Origin: Marinococcus sp. PL1-022
GTDB taxonomy: Bacteria > Bacillota > Bacilli > Bacillales > Marinococcaceae
Assembly (NCBI RefSeq): GCF_033845285.1
Contig: NZ_JAWXCX010000001.1
Location: forward strand, 325,495 to 389,494
Length of the DNA: 64,000 nucleotides
Reading direction: 5' to 3'
This document shows, one piece after another, positions 51,485 through 60,340 of this stretch (its first letter is position 1; each line of letters opens with the position of its first letter). The notes under the pieces were generated by a model. The model was given only the letters and a program-made list of their open reading frames with translations. It made no database searches and was not told where the DNA came from. The position numbers and the translations under genes were made by a program.

Positions 51485-52833
51485 CGACTTCAGCACCGTG
51501 GCTCATTATTGTAGCCGTTTTAGCAATTGTTGCACTGTTATTTTTAGTGATGAGGACGAAGCTTCAGGCCTTTATCGCCTTGCTCGTCGTCAGTTTCCTC
51601 GTCGGTATTGCCGTTGGCATGCCGCCAGGCGAAATTATAACGACCATTGAAGAAGGGATGGGCGGCACCCTTGGATTTATTGCCGTCGTTATCGGCCTTG
51701 GGGCCATGTTTGGGGAAATGCTCCGGGTGTCCGGCGGCGCCGAGCGCCTGGCGCTGACACTCGTTGATAAATTTGGAGAAAAGAACGTCAGCTGGGCGCT
51801 TGCGCTTACAGGCTTTATCGTATCTATTCCCGTCTTTTTGGACGTTGCACTTGTTATCTTAATTCCAATTGTATACAGCCTTGTCCGTAAAACGAAAAAA
51901 TCACTCGTGTACTACGGCATTCCGCTTGTAGCGGGTCTTGCCGTAACGCACAGCTTTATTCCGCCAACGCCGGGACCGATTTCGGTTGCTTCGATTATCG
52001 GCGCTGACCTTGGCTGGGTTATTCTGTTTGGTACACTTGCCGGTCTTCCGGCAGTAGCGATTGCCGGCCCGATGTTCGGGAAATACATGGCGAAAAAAAT
52101 CGACATCGGTGTTCCGGAATACATGATGGAGCAGATGAGAAACGTCGAGTATGACCGTGAGCTGCCGAGCTTCCGCAGCGTAATTGCAATCATTCTGCTT
52201 CCGCTAGTGTTGATTCTGCTTAATACAGGATCCGGAGTTTTCCTCTCGGAGGAAAGCACAGCGTATGCCGTCCTTTCCTTTATCGGGGATCCGTTCTTTG
52301 CCCTGACTGTGGCGGCGCTTTTAACCTTTTATGTATTCGGTATCCGCCGGGGTTATTCGAAGGAAGAAGTTCAGCAGATTACGACGAAAGCCCTCGAGCC
52401 TGCCGGGATTATTATTCTTGTTACCGGTGCCGGTGGTGTATTCGGTGAAATGCTGATCCAGTCCGGTGTCGGCGACGTGCTCGCAAACGCAATGGAAAAT
52501 GCGAACATGCCAATTCTTGTCTTTGCCTTTATCACAGCTGTTCTTGTCCGTGTAGCCCAGGGCTCTGCGACCGTGGCAATGGTAACTGCCGCCGGACTTG
52601 TAGCACCGCTGCTTGAAACATATGACGTCAGCGAGCCGATGCTCGGGCTGCTCGTTATTACAATTGCTTCCGGTGCGACAGCCTTCTCCCACGTAAACGA
52701 CTCCGGGTTCTGGCTGGTCAGCAGGTACTTCGGCCTGAACGAAAAACAAACGCTGCAGACATGGACCGTCATGGAAACAATTATCGGATTTGTCGGCTTT
52801 GGTGTAGCACTGATTTTAAGTATCTTCGTATAA
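51481..52833 (+). CDS. gntP: gluconate:H+ symporter, GntP family
   Basis: A 450-residue membrane protein with about 12-14 membrane segments. GntP landmarks are FGEMLRVSGGAERLALTLVD, the TPGPISVASIIGADLG loop, TGAGGVFGEMLIQSGVGD and the HVNDSGFWLVSRYF motif near the C-terminus. It imports gluconate, matching the kinase before and the dehydrogenase after it. Start and stop overlap or abut its neighbours, so it belongs to one operon. Confidence 0.95.
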   Translation: MTTSAPWLIIVAVLAIVALLFLVMRTKLQAFIALLVVSFLVGIAVGMPPGEIITTIEEGMGGTLGFIAVVIGLGAMFGEMLRVSGGAERLALTLVDKFGEKNVSWALALTGFIVSIPVFLDVALVILIPIVYSLVRKTKKSLVYYGIPLVAGLAVTHSFIPPTPGPISVASIIGADLGWVILFGTLAGLPAVAIAGPMFGKYMAKKIDIGVPEYMMEQMRNVEYDRELPSFRSVIAIILLPLVLILLNTGSGVFLSEESTAYAVLSFIGDPFFALTVAALLTFYVFGIRRGYSKEEVQQITTKALEPAGIIILVTGAGGVFGEMLIQSGVGDVLANAMENANMPILVFAFITAVLVRVAQGSATVAMVTAAGLVAPLLETYDVSEPMLGLLVITIASGATAFSHVNDSGFWLVSRYFGLNEKQTLQTWTVMETIIGFVGFGVALILSIFV

Positions 52834-52855
52834 ATAGAAAAGAGGAGTGGAGAAC

Positions 52856-53755
52856 ATGAAAGCAGGAATTATTGGGTTAGGAAAAATGGGGTATAATATC
52901 GGCCTGCAGATGCTTGATAAACATCACGACGTTGTTGCCTATGATCTGTCCGAAGAGTTTCGCGAAAGCTTTAAAGGTGATGGAGGCAACACGGCGTCGT
53001 CCCTGCAGGAGCTCGTAGATCAGCTGCCGAAGCCGCGTATCATCTGGGTGATGGTGCCGGCGGGAGACGCTACGGACCAGGTGCTTACCGAAACGGCATC
53101 GTACCTTGATGAAGGAGACATTTTAATTGATGCCGGTAACTCCCACTACAAGCGGACGCTTGCTCATTATGAAGCGCTTGAAGCAAGAGGCGTCCACTTC
53201 TTTGACGTCGGTACAAGCGGCGGCATTTCCGGTGCCAGAAACGGTGCCTGTCTGATGATCGGTGGACGCAAGGACGTCTTTCCGGTGCTTGAGCCTCTGA
53301 TGGAGGACCTGTCGGTGGAAAATGGCTATCACTACACCGGGGAAGGCGGCAGTGCCCACTATTTGAAAATGGTGCATAACGGCATCGAGTACGGCATGAT
53401 GGCTGCGATGGGCGAAGGCTTTGAACTGCTTGAAAAAGGGCCGTTTGACTATGACTACGAGCAGGTCGCCCGTGTCTGGAACAACGGATCGGTCATCCGC
53501 GGCTGGCTGATGGAGCTGATGGAGGAAGCCTTCCGCGGCGATGCCAGGCTCGATGATATCCGCGGCGTCATGCACTCTTCCGGCGAAGGCAAGTGGAGCG
53601 TAGAATCCGCACTCGAATACGAGGCAACGACTCCGGTCATTGCGCTCTCGCTCATGATGCGCTACCGTTCGCAGGAAACCGACACCTTTAACGGCAAAGT
53701 GGTGGCAGCCCTTCGTAAAGGGTTCGGCGGCCACGCCGTGGAAAAAAGTGAATAG
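52856..53755 (+). CDS. 6-phosphogluconate dehydrogenase (decarboxylating), short form
   Basis: A 299-residue enzyme of the short (YqeC/GndA-like) class, about 170 residues shorter than the classical form. GIIGLGKMGYNIGLQ is the nucleotide motif, IDAGNSHYKRT and DVGTSGGISGARNG line the active site, and the conserved Lys-x-x-Asn pair is in YLKMVHNGIEYGMMAA. It converts 6-phosphogluconate to ribulose-5-phosphate and CO2. The ATG at 52856 is preceded by GAGGAGTGG. It ends the gluconate operon with a terminator. Confidence 0.93.
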   Translation: MKAGIIGLGKMGYNIGLQMLDKHHDVVAYDLSEEFRESFKGDGGNTASSLQELVDQLPKPRIIWVMVPAGDATDQVLTETASYLDEGDILIDAGNSHYKRTLAHYEALEARGVHFFDVGTSGGISGARNGACLMIGGRKDVFPVLEPLMEDLSVENGYHYTGEGGSAHYLKMVHNGIEYGMMAAMGEGFELLEKGPFDYDYEQVARVWNNGSVIRGWLMELMEEAFRGDARLDDIRGVMHSSGEGKWSVESALEYEATTPVIALSLMMRYRSQETDTFNGKVVAALRKGFGGHAVEKSE

Positions 53756-53766
53756 CAATGTCTCAG

Positions 53767-53797
53767 AGGCCCGGATGGTATCCGGGTCTTTTTTCGT
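53767..53797 (+). terminator. terminator of the gluconate operon
   Basis: GGCCCGGAT (53768-53776) and ATCCGGGTC (53780-53788) form a stem with a tight loop and a T run. Confidence 0.88.
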
Positions 53798-53823
53798 ATT
53801 TTAGAAAAAATGCGGCAAATGCT

Positions 53824-53850
53824 TCAACTGGCTCAAGGTATTTCCGATAG
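53824..53850 (+). promoter_or_regulatory. candidate sigma-D promoter of fliD-fliS-fliT
   Basis: TCAA (53824-53827), 15 bases, TCCGATAG (53843-53850). Three of four and six of eight bases match the consensus, with the correct spacing and position before fliD. Confidence 0.6.
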
Positions 53851-53891
53851 TAAGAGTAACGAAGAAAACGGCAGAAGGGAGCCTATCATTC

Positions 53892-55907
53892 ATGCGAGTA
53901 TCCGGGTTTGCTTCAGGAATGGATATTGACCAGACGGTGAAGGATTTAATGCGGGCGGAACGCCAGCCGATCAACAAGCTGAATCAGCAGAAACAGACGC
54001 TCGAGTGGCAGACGGAAATGTACCAGGACGTCAACAAACAGTTTTTTGATTTCCGGAACACAATTTTTGATTCGATTATGAAAAAGTCATCGATGACAGA
54101 CCGCTCGGCCACCTCCACCAACGACAGCCGGGTGAGCGCCACGGCGTCAGCGGACGCCGGCAATGCCACCTATTCGATCAGCGAGGTCAAGCAGCTGGCC
54201 AAATCAGCGTCGCAGAGCAGCTCCGAACGGGCGACCGGAACTGATTTTTCCGCCTCAGAAGCCATCGGCAGCCAGGAATTTGCGACCGGGAAATCTCCGC
54301 AGTGGAGTGAAGGCGTGATTCAAAGCAAAACGATTAACGCTGATGGAGGCACGTCCTACAGCGTGGAAGGCAGCAATCTTAAAACAAACACTGATGATAT
54401 GATTGTGAAGGTAAGCGGCAAGCAGTATGAGGTGGTGACCGGCGAAGGCCCGCTGGAGGCCGGTCAGGTGCGTGCCAGCTTCAGCGACGGCCAGATTGAT
54501 TTAGAATTTGGTTCGGCGGTGACTAGCGGCAAAAGCATCAACGTGCAGTATGCAGCGGAAAATGAAACTAAAACAATTAACGCGGCCGCTCCGACTTCTA
54601 CTTTTTCACTCGGCAAAGGGGCGATTAATCCGGACACCCTGGATATCAGCGTAAACGGAGGCGCCAAGCTGACAATTGTGACAGATCCCGAGAAGGAGCT
54701 TGAAGCGGACGAAGCCTACGTGGATACGAAAACCGGCAGGGTCACGCTCGGCGAAGCGGCGAGCGGAACCATTGCAGCGACATTCACCCAGCAGTATTCC
54801 ACTAACTCGATTACCACCTTTGATAAAGACGGCAACGAGCAGAAAAATAAATTCACGTTCACAAGCGCGCAGTCGATGAATAACATTATGAGCACGATCA
54901 GCTCCTCCGGAGCGGGCGTGAGCGCATTTTACGATGAGTATTCCGGCAAAGCGGCACTCACCCGGTCGGAGACCGGCGACTTTAACAAAGACGGCGATGA
55001 GATGCTTTTTTCAGGTGACTTTTTCAATAATACCCTGGGGCTGAACAATGCGGGCGGGTCCAGCCAGGGCGAACAGAATGCCGTGTTTACGATGAACGGG
55101 CTCGAAACCGAGCGCGCGAAAAATACGTTTGATGTCAATGGAATGAGTATTACGCTTAAAGAAACGTTCACTGAAGCGGACGGTGCGGTAACGCTCGGGT
55201 CGGAGACAAATACCGACGGCGTCATGGATACGATTAAAGGCTTCGTTGAAGAATACAATAAAATTGTTGAAGAGGTGAACGGGAAGCTCAATGAAAAGGT
55301 GAACCGGGACTTTAAGCCGCTCAGCGATGAACAAAAAGAAGAAATGAGTGAAAAAGAAATTGAGCTGTGGGAGGAAAAAGCCCGAAGCGGCCTGCTCCGC
55401 AGTGACAGCTCCATATCGAACGTCATGAACAATATGCGCTCCCTTTTATACGAACAGGTGGATGGCACCGATTCCGCGTACAATACTCTCTATTCGATCG
55501 GCATTACGACAAGCTCGAGCTACACGGACAACGGTAAGCTTGAAATCGATGAAGACCAGCTGCGCCAAGCGATTGAAGATGATAGCGAAGGCGTGTACCA
55601 GCTGTTTGCAGCGAGCGGATCGACAACCGAAACCCAGGGTCTTGCGCGACGGATGAGAGAGACGCTCGACAATGGGGTGTCCGCTCTTGCCGAACGGGCC
55701 GGTGGCTACAAAGGCAAGCTGCTGCCGCATCAGTTTACGCTCGGGCGCAACATGGAAAACATTGAGGACCGTATCGCTCAGTTTGAGGACCGGATGGTAT
55801 CAGTGGAAAACCGGTATTACCGTCAGTTTACAGCGATGGAGCAGGCGATGAGCCGCGCGAATTCACAGTCCAACTACTTGATGCAGTTTATGAACAACGG
55901 TCAGTAA
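53892..55907 (+). CDS. fliD: flagellar filament cap protein FliD
   Basis: A 671-residue secreted cap protein (HAP2). The N-terminus has VSGFASGMDIDQTVKDLMRA and a QKQTLEWQTEMYQDVNKQF coiled segment; the C-terminus has MENIEDRIAQFEDRMVSVEN and MEQAMSRANSQSNYLMQFM. It is about 170 residues longer than the B. subtilis protein, the extra length being in the variable middle, which is acidic and low in repeats. It starts the fliDST operon after the 21-kb accessory block. Confidence 0.95.
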   Translation: MRVSGFASGMDIDQTVKDLMRAERQPINKLNQQKQTLEWQTEMYQDVNKQFFDFRNTIFDSIMKKSSMTDRSATSTNDSRVSATASADAGNATYSISEVKQLAKSASQSSSERATGTDFSASEAIGSQEFATGKSPQWSEGVIQSKTINADGGTSYSVEGSNLKTNTDDMIVKVSGKQYEVVTGEGPLEAGQVRASFSDGQIDLEFGSAVTSGKSINVQYAAENETKTINAAAPTSTFSLGKGAINPDTLDISVNGGAKLTIVTDPEKELEADEAYVDTKTGRVTLGEAASGTIAATFTQQYSTNSITTFDKDGNEQKNKFTFTSAQSMNNIMSTISSSGAGVSAFYDEYSGKAALTRSETGDFNKDGDEMLFSGDFFNNTLGLNNAGGSSQGEQNAVFTMNGLETERAKNTFDVNGMSITLKETFTEADGAVTLGSETNTDGVMDTIKGFVEEYNKIVEEVNGKLNEKVNRDFKPLSDEQKEEMSEKEIELWEEKARSGLLRSDSSISNVMNNMRSLLYEQVDGTDSAYNTLYSIGITTSSSYTDNGKLEIDEDQLRQAIEDDSEGVYQLFAASGSTTETQGLARRMRETLDNGVSALAERAGGYKGKLLPHQFTLGRNMENIEDRIAQFEDRMVSVENRYYRQFTAMEQAMSRANSQSNYLMQFMNNGQ

Positions 55908-55938
55908 GACAGCACCTTCTTGAGGAGGAAGAAAACAT

Positions 55939-56454
55939 ATGAGTTTTAACCAGGCACAGGCAATGTACCAGCAGGCAATGAAGCAGACGGCCGCACCGGA
56001 TAAAGAGAAGCAGCAGAAAACATTCAGCCCAAAACAGGCAGCACCTGCTCCGAAGCCGGCGCCGGTCAAAGCTAACCCTTACCAGCAGCAGGCGATGCAG
56101 ACCGCCTCGCCGGGAGAGCTCACGCTTCTTTTATACAACGGCTGTTTGAAGTTTCTTCAAAAAGCGGAAAAAGCGATGATCGAAGGGAAGGTTGAAGAAA
56201 AAAATAAGCTGATGATCCGGGCGCAGAATATTATCGGTGAGCTGATGATTACGCTGAAAACGGACAGCGAGCTTGGCAGCAGCATGATGCGGATGTATGA
56301 CTACATGTACCGCCGGCTGATCGAAGCCAATGTCAGTAATGACACCGGCGCTCTGCAGGAAGTGTACGGCCTTGTCGAAGAGTTTCGCGACACATGGAAG
56401 CAGGCGATGCAAAAGGACCGGGAGAGCCGATTCCGTGAAGGCGGCCGGGCGTAA
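55939..56454 (+). CDS. fliS: flagellar export chaperone FliS with N-terminal extension
   Basis: A 171-residue flagellin chaperone; usual FliS is about 130. The core begins near residue 46 with NPYQQQAMQTASPGELTLLL then YNGCLKFLQKAEKAMIEGK, and ends with VYGLVEEFRDTWKQAM. Ahead of it is a 45-residue Gln/Ala/Pro-rich extension, whose first 18 residues (MSFNQAQAMYQQAMKQTA) resemble a second copy of the family's own start. It overlaps the fliT-like gene by one base (TAATG). Confidence 0.93.
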   Translation: MSFNQAQAMYQQAMKQTAAPDKEKQQKTFSPKQAAPAPKPAPVKANPYQQQAMQTASPGELTLLLYNGCLKFLQKAEKAMIEGKVEEKNKLMIRAQNIIGELMITLKTDSELGSSMMRMYDYMYRRLIEANVSNDTGALQEVYGLVEEFRDTWKQAMQKDRESRFREGGRA

Positions 56455-56810
56455 TGAGTGTAGTCCGTGAACTGTATGTCACCACCCGAAAACTATACGA
56501 AAAAGTGGCGCAGCCCATGCCGGATAATGAACAGCCGAGGGATGAGTACATTGAGAGCGTGGATCTTTTTCTGCAGGCAAGGGACCGGCAGCTGAAAGAC
56601 CTGCAGCCTGTGGAGGAATGGTCAGAGGCCGAACGGCAGCTCGGGGAAGAAACGGTTAAAATGAACCGTTTTATTGACGTCCAGCTTGGCAATTGGAAAC
56701 AGGTGATCCAGGAAGAGCTGCAGGGGACTCGTCACAAACGCCGTCATATGGGGAAGTATGAACAAAAGAGTGCGACAGCGTCCGCTTATTTTTTCGACAG
56801 CAAAAACTAG
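56454..56810 (+). CDS. fliT: FliT-like flagellar chaperone
   Basis: A 118-residue helical, acidic protein located where FliT lies in Bacillus. Its sequence (VVRELYVTTRKLYEKV, then EYIESVDLFLQARDRQLKDL, later ETVKMNRFIDVQLGNWKQVI) fits the helical FliT pattern but with low similarity, so naming relies on position. FliT binds FliD. A strong terminator follows. Confidence 0.75.
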   Translation: MSVVRELYVTTRKLYEKVAQPMPDNEQPRDEYIESVDLFLQARDRQLKDLQPVEEWSEAERQLGEETVKMNRFIDVQLGNWKQVIQEELQGTRHKRRHMGKYEQKSATASAYFFDSKN

Positions 56811-56815
56811 CATAC

Positions 56816-56849
56816 AAAACCTTCAGGCCCAGTCCTGAAGGTTTTTATG
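56816..56849 (+). terminator. terminator of fliDST
   Basis: AAACCTTCAGG (56817-56827) and CCTGAAGGTTT (56834-56844) form a perfect 11-bp stem followed by T residues. Confidence 0.9.
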
Positions 56850-56909
56850 TGTATGAGTGCCTGGATTATGTTATAAACGGCTTAAAGGATAAAAAAGGGG
56901 CAGGTAACG

Positions 56910-57290
56910 ATGAGCGAGCATCTCCGCCGGGCGGAAGCAACGTTTCTCCAGCAGTACAGTGACTGGCTGGAGATGGTGCAGGAAAGCATGGTACAGGTGA
57001 CGGGCTTTTACCGGGAAGGGTTTGAAGAAAACGGGGACCGGCTGCTCGACAGCACGACCAGAGAATCCTCGCTGTTTTCCTCGCAGACAGTGACGATGGC
57101 GTATCTGTTTGGACAGGAGGAAGAATGGAAGCAGGATCTGGAAGCCTTCGAACAGGCGACCGAAGAAGTGCGGAGCCTGATAGAATCAGAAACGATGGGC
57201 AGTGCCGAGAAGATGCGATACGTCGCCTCGGTATATATGCCGGTGCTTGAACGCTGGAAGCTCCGTGTGACATCGCTCACACGCAAATAA
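56910..57290 (+). CDS. hypothetical protein next to the flagellar genes
   Basis: A 126-residue, wholly helical acidic protein, MSEHLRRAEATFLQQYSDWL..., with no membrane segment, cysteine or known motif. Helical, soluble and chaperone-sized, it could relate to flagellar export or bind a secreted protein, but nothing proves it. AAAGGGGC lies upstream of the ATG. It has its own terminator, shared with the convergent lipoprotein gene. Confidence 0.6.
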   Translation: MSEHLRRAEATFLQQYSDWLEMVQESMVQVTGFYREGFEENGDRLLDSTTRESSLFSSQTVTMAYLFGQEEEWKQDLEAFEQATEEVRSLIESETMGSAEKMRYVASVYMPVLERWKLRVTSLTRK

Positions 57291-57322
57291 ACAGGCAGGG
57301 ATACGGCTCCCTGCCTGTTTTT
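57289..57322. terminator. bidirectional terminator
   Basis: AACAGGCAGGG (57290-57300) and CCCTGCCTGTT (57309-57319), a perfect 11-bp stem between convergent genes, with a T run on the plus strand. Confidence 0.9.
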
Positions 57323-58343
57323 ATTCGTCACTGCCCTGTTCGGAAAGAGGAGGCAGCCCAAGCCTCTGTTCAAGTGTCGGCAGAGACCCGTGCTCAATAA
57401 TCCAATTCGAAGGCTGACGGTCAGGATACATGAGCTCGGAAATACTCTGCCCTTCAATCTGGCTGAACCGCTCACCTTCCTCCCACTCCTGCAGGTTTTC
57501 AAAGTTCAGCTCCTCCGCCGTAGCGACGACATTGGAGGGTGCGCTGATCGTCTGCTCATTGTTTATCTCATTATAGGCAAACGTGAGGGACTGGGTGGAG
57601 GAAGTAGTCTGTGGGCTCTGACTGTTATTCATGGCAATTTGAAAATCTGCCTGAATGCTTTTTGTCTGCATCGAGTCTTTATCAATAGTAATAGTGTAGA
57701 GCGTATCCTCCAGGCTTCCGGTAAACAGCATATCGTCAATTAAGCTGTCAAAGTCTTCGTTAGTGAAGCCGACCGTGCTTTTAACGAGCTCACGCATTTG
57801 ATCGGAACGGCCACGTGCCTCAATCACATATTCCGATTCCTTTTCCTCCAGCTGAAAATCTGCAGCATAGGCCTCGATCAGCTCCAGCACAGCTGCTGGT
57901 TCACCGATGGACTGGCTTGAAGCACTCAAATCGCCGGTGAATTCATCCGGATACTTGATCCACTTTTCTTCTGCAGAATCATAGGTGAAGAAGCCTTCGG
58001 CCGTCAGGTAGCGCTCGATTTCCTTTGGCTCCTGGGCGGTCGTCTGCAGCGTCGAAGACTCATGGTAGGCAAATGGATCGGTACCAACCTCCACGTGGGA
58101 GGTGAGTTCATTGGTGACCGGGTCTTTCTGGGTCAAGCCAATTGTCTGGTCCATGTTTATATCTATAGAATAACGGTTTAATTCGTGCATATAGTCAATA
58201 CTTTCAGAAAGAACCTCATCAGAAGCCGGTTCCTCATCTGAAGCTTGGTTTTCCGTTGGATCTGGTTCATTGTCAATGGATGAACATCCTATCGGAAGGA
58301 CGAGAATTAAAGAAACGAGAAGTACGCCAAATGACTTCCTCAT
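57321..58343 (-). CDS. hypothetical lipoprotein, DUF6612-like
   Basis: A 340-residue exported lipoprotein: MRKSFGVLLVSLILVLPIGC with a lipobox (LPIGC), then an acidic linker (NEPDPTENQASDEEPASDE). The mature part has an alternating-strand pattern with YSIDINMDQTIGL, DPFAYHESSTL, AEGFFTYDSAEEKWIKY and repeated short strands, as in the DUF6612/LolA-like lipid-binding group of Bacillaceae; the family match is from memory. ATG 58343 is preceded by GGAGGT; the ATG at 58361 lies further upstream. The role is unknown. Confidence 0.7.
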   Translation of the reverse strand: MRKSFGVLLVSLILVLPIGCSSIDNEPDPTENQASDEEPASDEVLSESIDYMHELNRYSIDINMDQTIGLTQKDPVTNELTSHVEVGTDPFAYHESSTLQTTAQEPKEIERYLTAEGFFTYDSAEEKWIKYPDEFTGDLSASSQSIGEPAAVLELIEAYAADFQLEEKESEYVIEARGRSDQMRELVKSTVGFTNEDFDSLIDDMLFTGSLEDTLYTITIDKDSMQTKSIQADFQIAMNNSQSPQTTSSTQSLTFAYNEINNEQTISAPSNVVATAEELNFENLQEWEEGERFSQIEGQSISELMYPDRQPSNWIIEHGSLPTLEQRLGLPPLSEQGSDE

Positions 58344-58867
58344 GGAACCTCCGACCTCCATCTAAAATTCGTTTTACATATTTTCTAAGAATACCACACT
58401 TTTACACAAAAAAGAATAAGACCTGGTTCATGGTTGTCTTCCACCGCTTTCCAGAGAGGGGAAGTGGCGAAGGCTGCCTGAAGGAAAGATCTGTAAAAAG
58501 TAAGAGATCATAAGAAAGAAACCCGGCGGATGCCGGGCTTCTGGTGCCCGGGGCGGCCGCTTAGACAAGGGGAGCGGCCGCCCGGGCGGACAGAACAGTG
58601 TGGGAGGTTGCTGCTGTCAGAGGTATAAGGGGAAATATGTAGAAGAGTGGGCAGCCGAAGTGCTGCTGCCTGGTACTATCATATGTCCCGGCACACCGGA
58701 ATACAAGGGGGCACGCCCGTTTAGGCTTTATTTTAAAATAGGAATGCTCTCACGTGTCCTATTCTAAAATAGGCTGCGGCCGATTTATGAATGAGCAGAA
58801 TAATAATTGGAAATTGCGGGTATAGAACGAACGATGCATATTCCGTATGAAAGGGAGTAATGATTGT
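58344..58867. other. gene-free stretch with stacked hairpins and an operator-like repeat
   Basis: Overlapping stems: ACCCGGC-GGAT-GCCGGGC (58521-58538), which competes with pairing of GCCGGGC and GCCCGGG, and CCCGGGGCGGCCGCT with AGCGGCCGCCCGGG (58547-58586). Further on, TATTTTAAAATAGG (58729-58742) and TATTCTAAAATAGG (58760-58773) are repeated 31 bases apart. No gene is seen. The stems could be a terminator/attenuator for the region, and the repeats an operator for the dehydrogenase gene. Confidence 0.5.
58729..58773. promoter_or_regulatory. candidate tandem operator of the succinate-semialdehyde dehydrogenase gene
   Basis: Two near-identical 14-mers, TATTTTAAAATAGG and TATTCTAAAATAGG, lie in direct orientation with starts 31 bases apart (about three helical turns). 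Each has a palindromic core. They are 95-140 bases before the start codon. Confidence 0.45.
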
Positions 58868-60295
58868 ATGTTTGGAAAAATATATATTAATGGCGAATGG
58901 AAACAGGCAGACGAAGGCACCATTGACGTTGTGAATCCGGCAAACGGGGAAGTCGTGGGGGAAACCGCCAACGCAGGCGAAGCGGAAACGAAGGAAGCAA
59001 TCAATGCTGCCCATGAAGCATTTGATTCCTGGTCGAAGACGACGGCGTACGAGCGCGCAGACATTCTCCGCAAGATTCACGGCCTCATGATGGAGCGCCA
59101 GGATGAACTCGGGGAGCTGCTCACAAAGGAAATGGGCAAACCACTGGCGGAGGCCAAAGGGGAAGTGGCCTATGCGGCTTCTTTCATTGAATGGTATGCG
59201 GACGAAGCGAAACGGGTTTACGGCGAGACCATTCCATCCGGCTCGGAAAACAAGCGGCTGATGGTCATTCACCAGCCGGTCGGCGTTGTCGGCGCGATTA
59301 CGCCGTGGAACTTCCCGCAGGCGATGATCACACGTAAAGTAGGACCGGCCCTTGCCGCAGGCTGCACGATCGTACTGAAGCCGGCAAAGAATACGCCGCT
59401 GTCCGCCGTGCGTTTCGTGGAGATCTGCGAAGAAGCGGGCGTGCCAAAAGGCGTGATCAACCTGGTGACCGGCCAAAGCTCGTCAGCGATCGGCAATGAA
59501 TTGATGTCGAACGAAAAAGTCCGCAAGGTCACCTTTACCGGCTCCACCGAAGTCGGAAGCAGCTTAATGGAGCAGGGTGCGCAGGATATTAAAAAGCTGT
59601 CGCTTGAACTCGGCGGCCATGCGCCGGCACTCGTCCTGGACGATGCGGACATCGACAAAGCGGTCAAAGGTGTCGTAGCGTCGAAATTCCGTGCGTCGGG
59701 ACAGACGTGCATCTGCGTCAACCGTGTGTATGCCGATGAAAAGGTGTATGAAGAGTTTGTCGAAAAATTTGCGGATGCCTGCAAGGATCTGAAGGTCGGC
59801 GACGGCATGGACGAAAACGTAAAGGTCGGCCCGCTGATTGATAAAGACGCTTACGACAAAGTCGAGCGCCACGTGCAGGATGCCGTCGATAAAGGCGCGA
59901 AGGTTGTAACCGGCGGCAGTGGTTTTGAAAAGGACGGCGGCTACTACTTTGAACCGACCGTGCTCCGCGACGTGAACCATGACATGATCATCATGCACGA
60001 AGAAACGTTCGGACCGGTTGCGCCGGTGCAGAAAATCACGAGTGATGAAGAGGGTGTCAAGCTCGCGAATACCACGCCGTTTGGTCTTGCTTCCTATTTC
60101 TTTACTGAAAACATGTCCCGGGGCATGAAAGTGGCTGAAGGACTCGAATACGGTATTGTTGGCTGGAACGATGGCGGACCATCGGCTGCCCAGGCGCCGT
60201 TTGGCGGCTGGAAGCAGAGCGGGGTCGGACGCGAAGGCGGCCGTCAGGGCATCATGCCGTTTCTCGAAACCAAATATATTTCAATGGGATTATAA
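58868..60295 (+). CDS. gabD: succinate-semialdehyde dehydrogenase (NAD(P)+)
   Basis: A 475-residue aldehyde dehydrogenase. The start FGKIYINGEWKQADEGTIDV, GVVGAITPWNFPQAMITRKV (cofactor site), the active-site glutamate in LELGGHAPALVLD and the catalytic cysteine in ASGQTCICVNRVY fit GabD, which oxidises succinate semialdehyde to succinate in the GABA shunt. The family also holds glutarate semialdehyde enzymes. The ATG at 58868 lies 10 bases after AAAGGGAG. It is monocistronic with a strong terminator. Confidence 0.88.
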   Translation: MFGKIYINGEWKQADEGTIDVVNPANGEVVGETANAGEAETKEAINAAHEAFDSWSKTTAYERADILRKIHGLMMERQDELGELLTKEMGKPLAEAKGEVAYAASFIEWYADEAKRVYGETIPSGSENKRLMVIHQPVGVVGAITPWNFPQAMITRKVGPALAAGCTIVLKPAKNTPLSAVRFVEICEEAGVPKGVINLVTGQSSSAIGNELMSNEKVRKVTFTGSTEVGSSLMEQGAQDIKKLSLELGGHAPALVLDDADIDKAVKGVVASKFRASGQTCICVNRVYADEKVYEEFVEKFADACKDLKVGDGMDENVKVGPLIDKDAYDKVERHVQDAVDKGAKVVTGGSGFEKDGGYYFEPTVLRDVNHDMIIMHEETFGPVAPVQKITSDEEGVKLANTTPFGLASYFFTENMSRGMKVAEGLEYGIVGWNDGGPSAAQAPFGGWKQSGVGREGGRQGIMPFLETKYISMGL

Positions 60296-60304
60296 TAGAA
60301 ACAG

Positions 60305-60340
60305 AGGCTGCGCCGGACCGTTCCGGCGCAGCTTTTTTTA
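60305..60340 (+). terminator. gabD terminator
   Basis: GCTGCGCCGGA (60307-60317) and TCCGGCGCAGC (60322-60332), a perfect 11-bp stem with a seven-T run. Confidence 0.93.
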
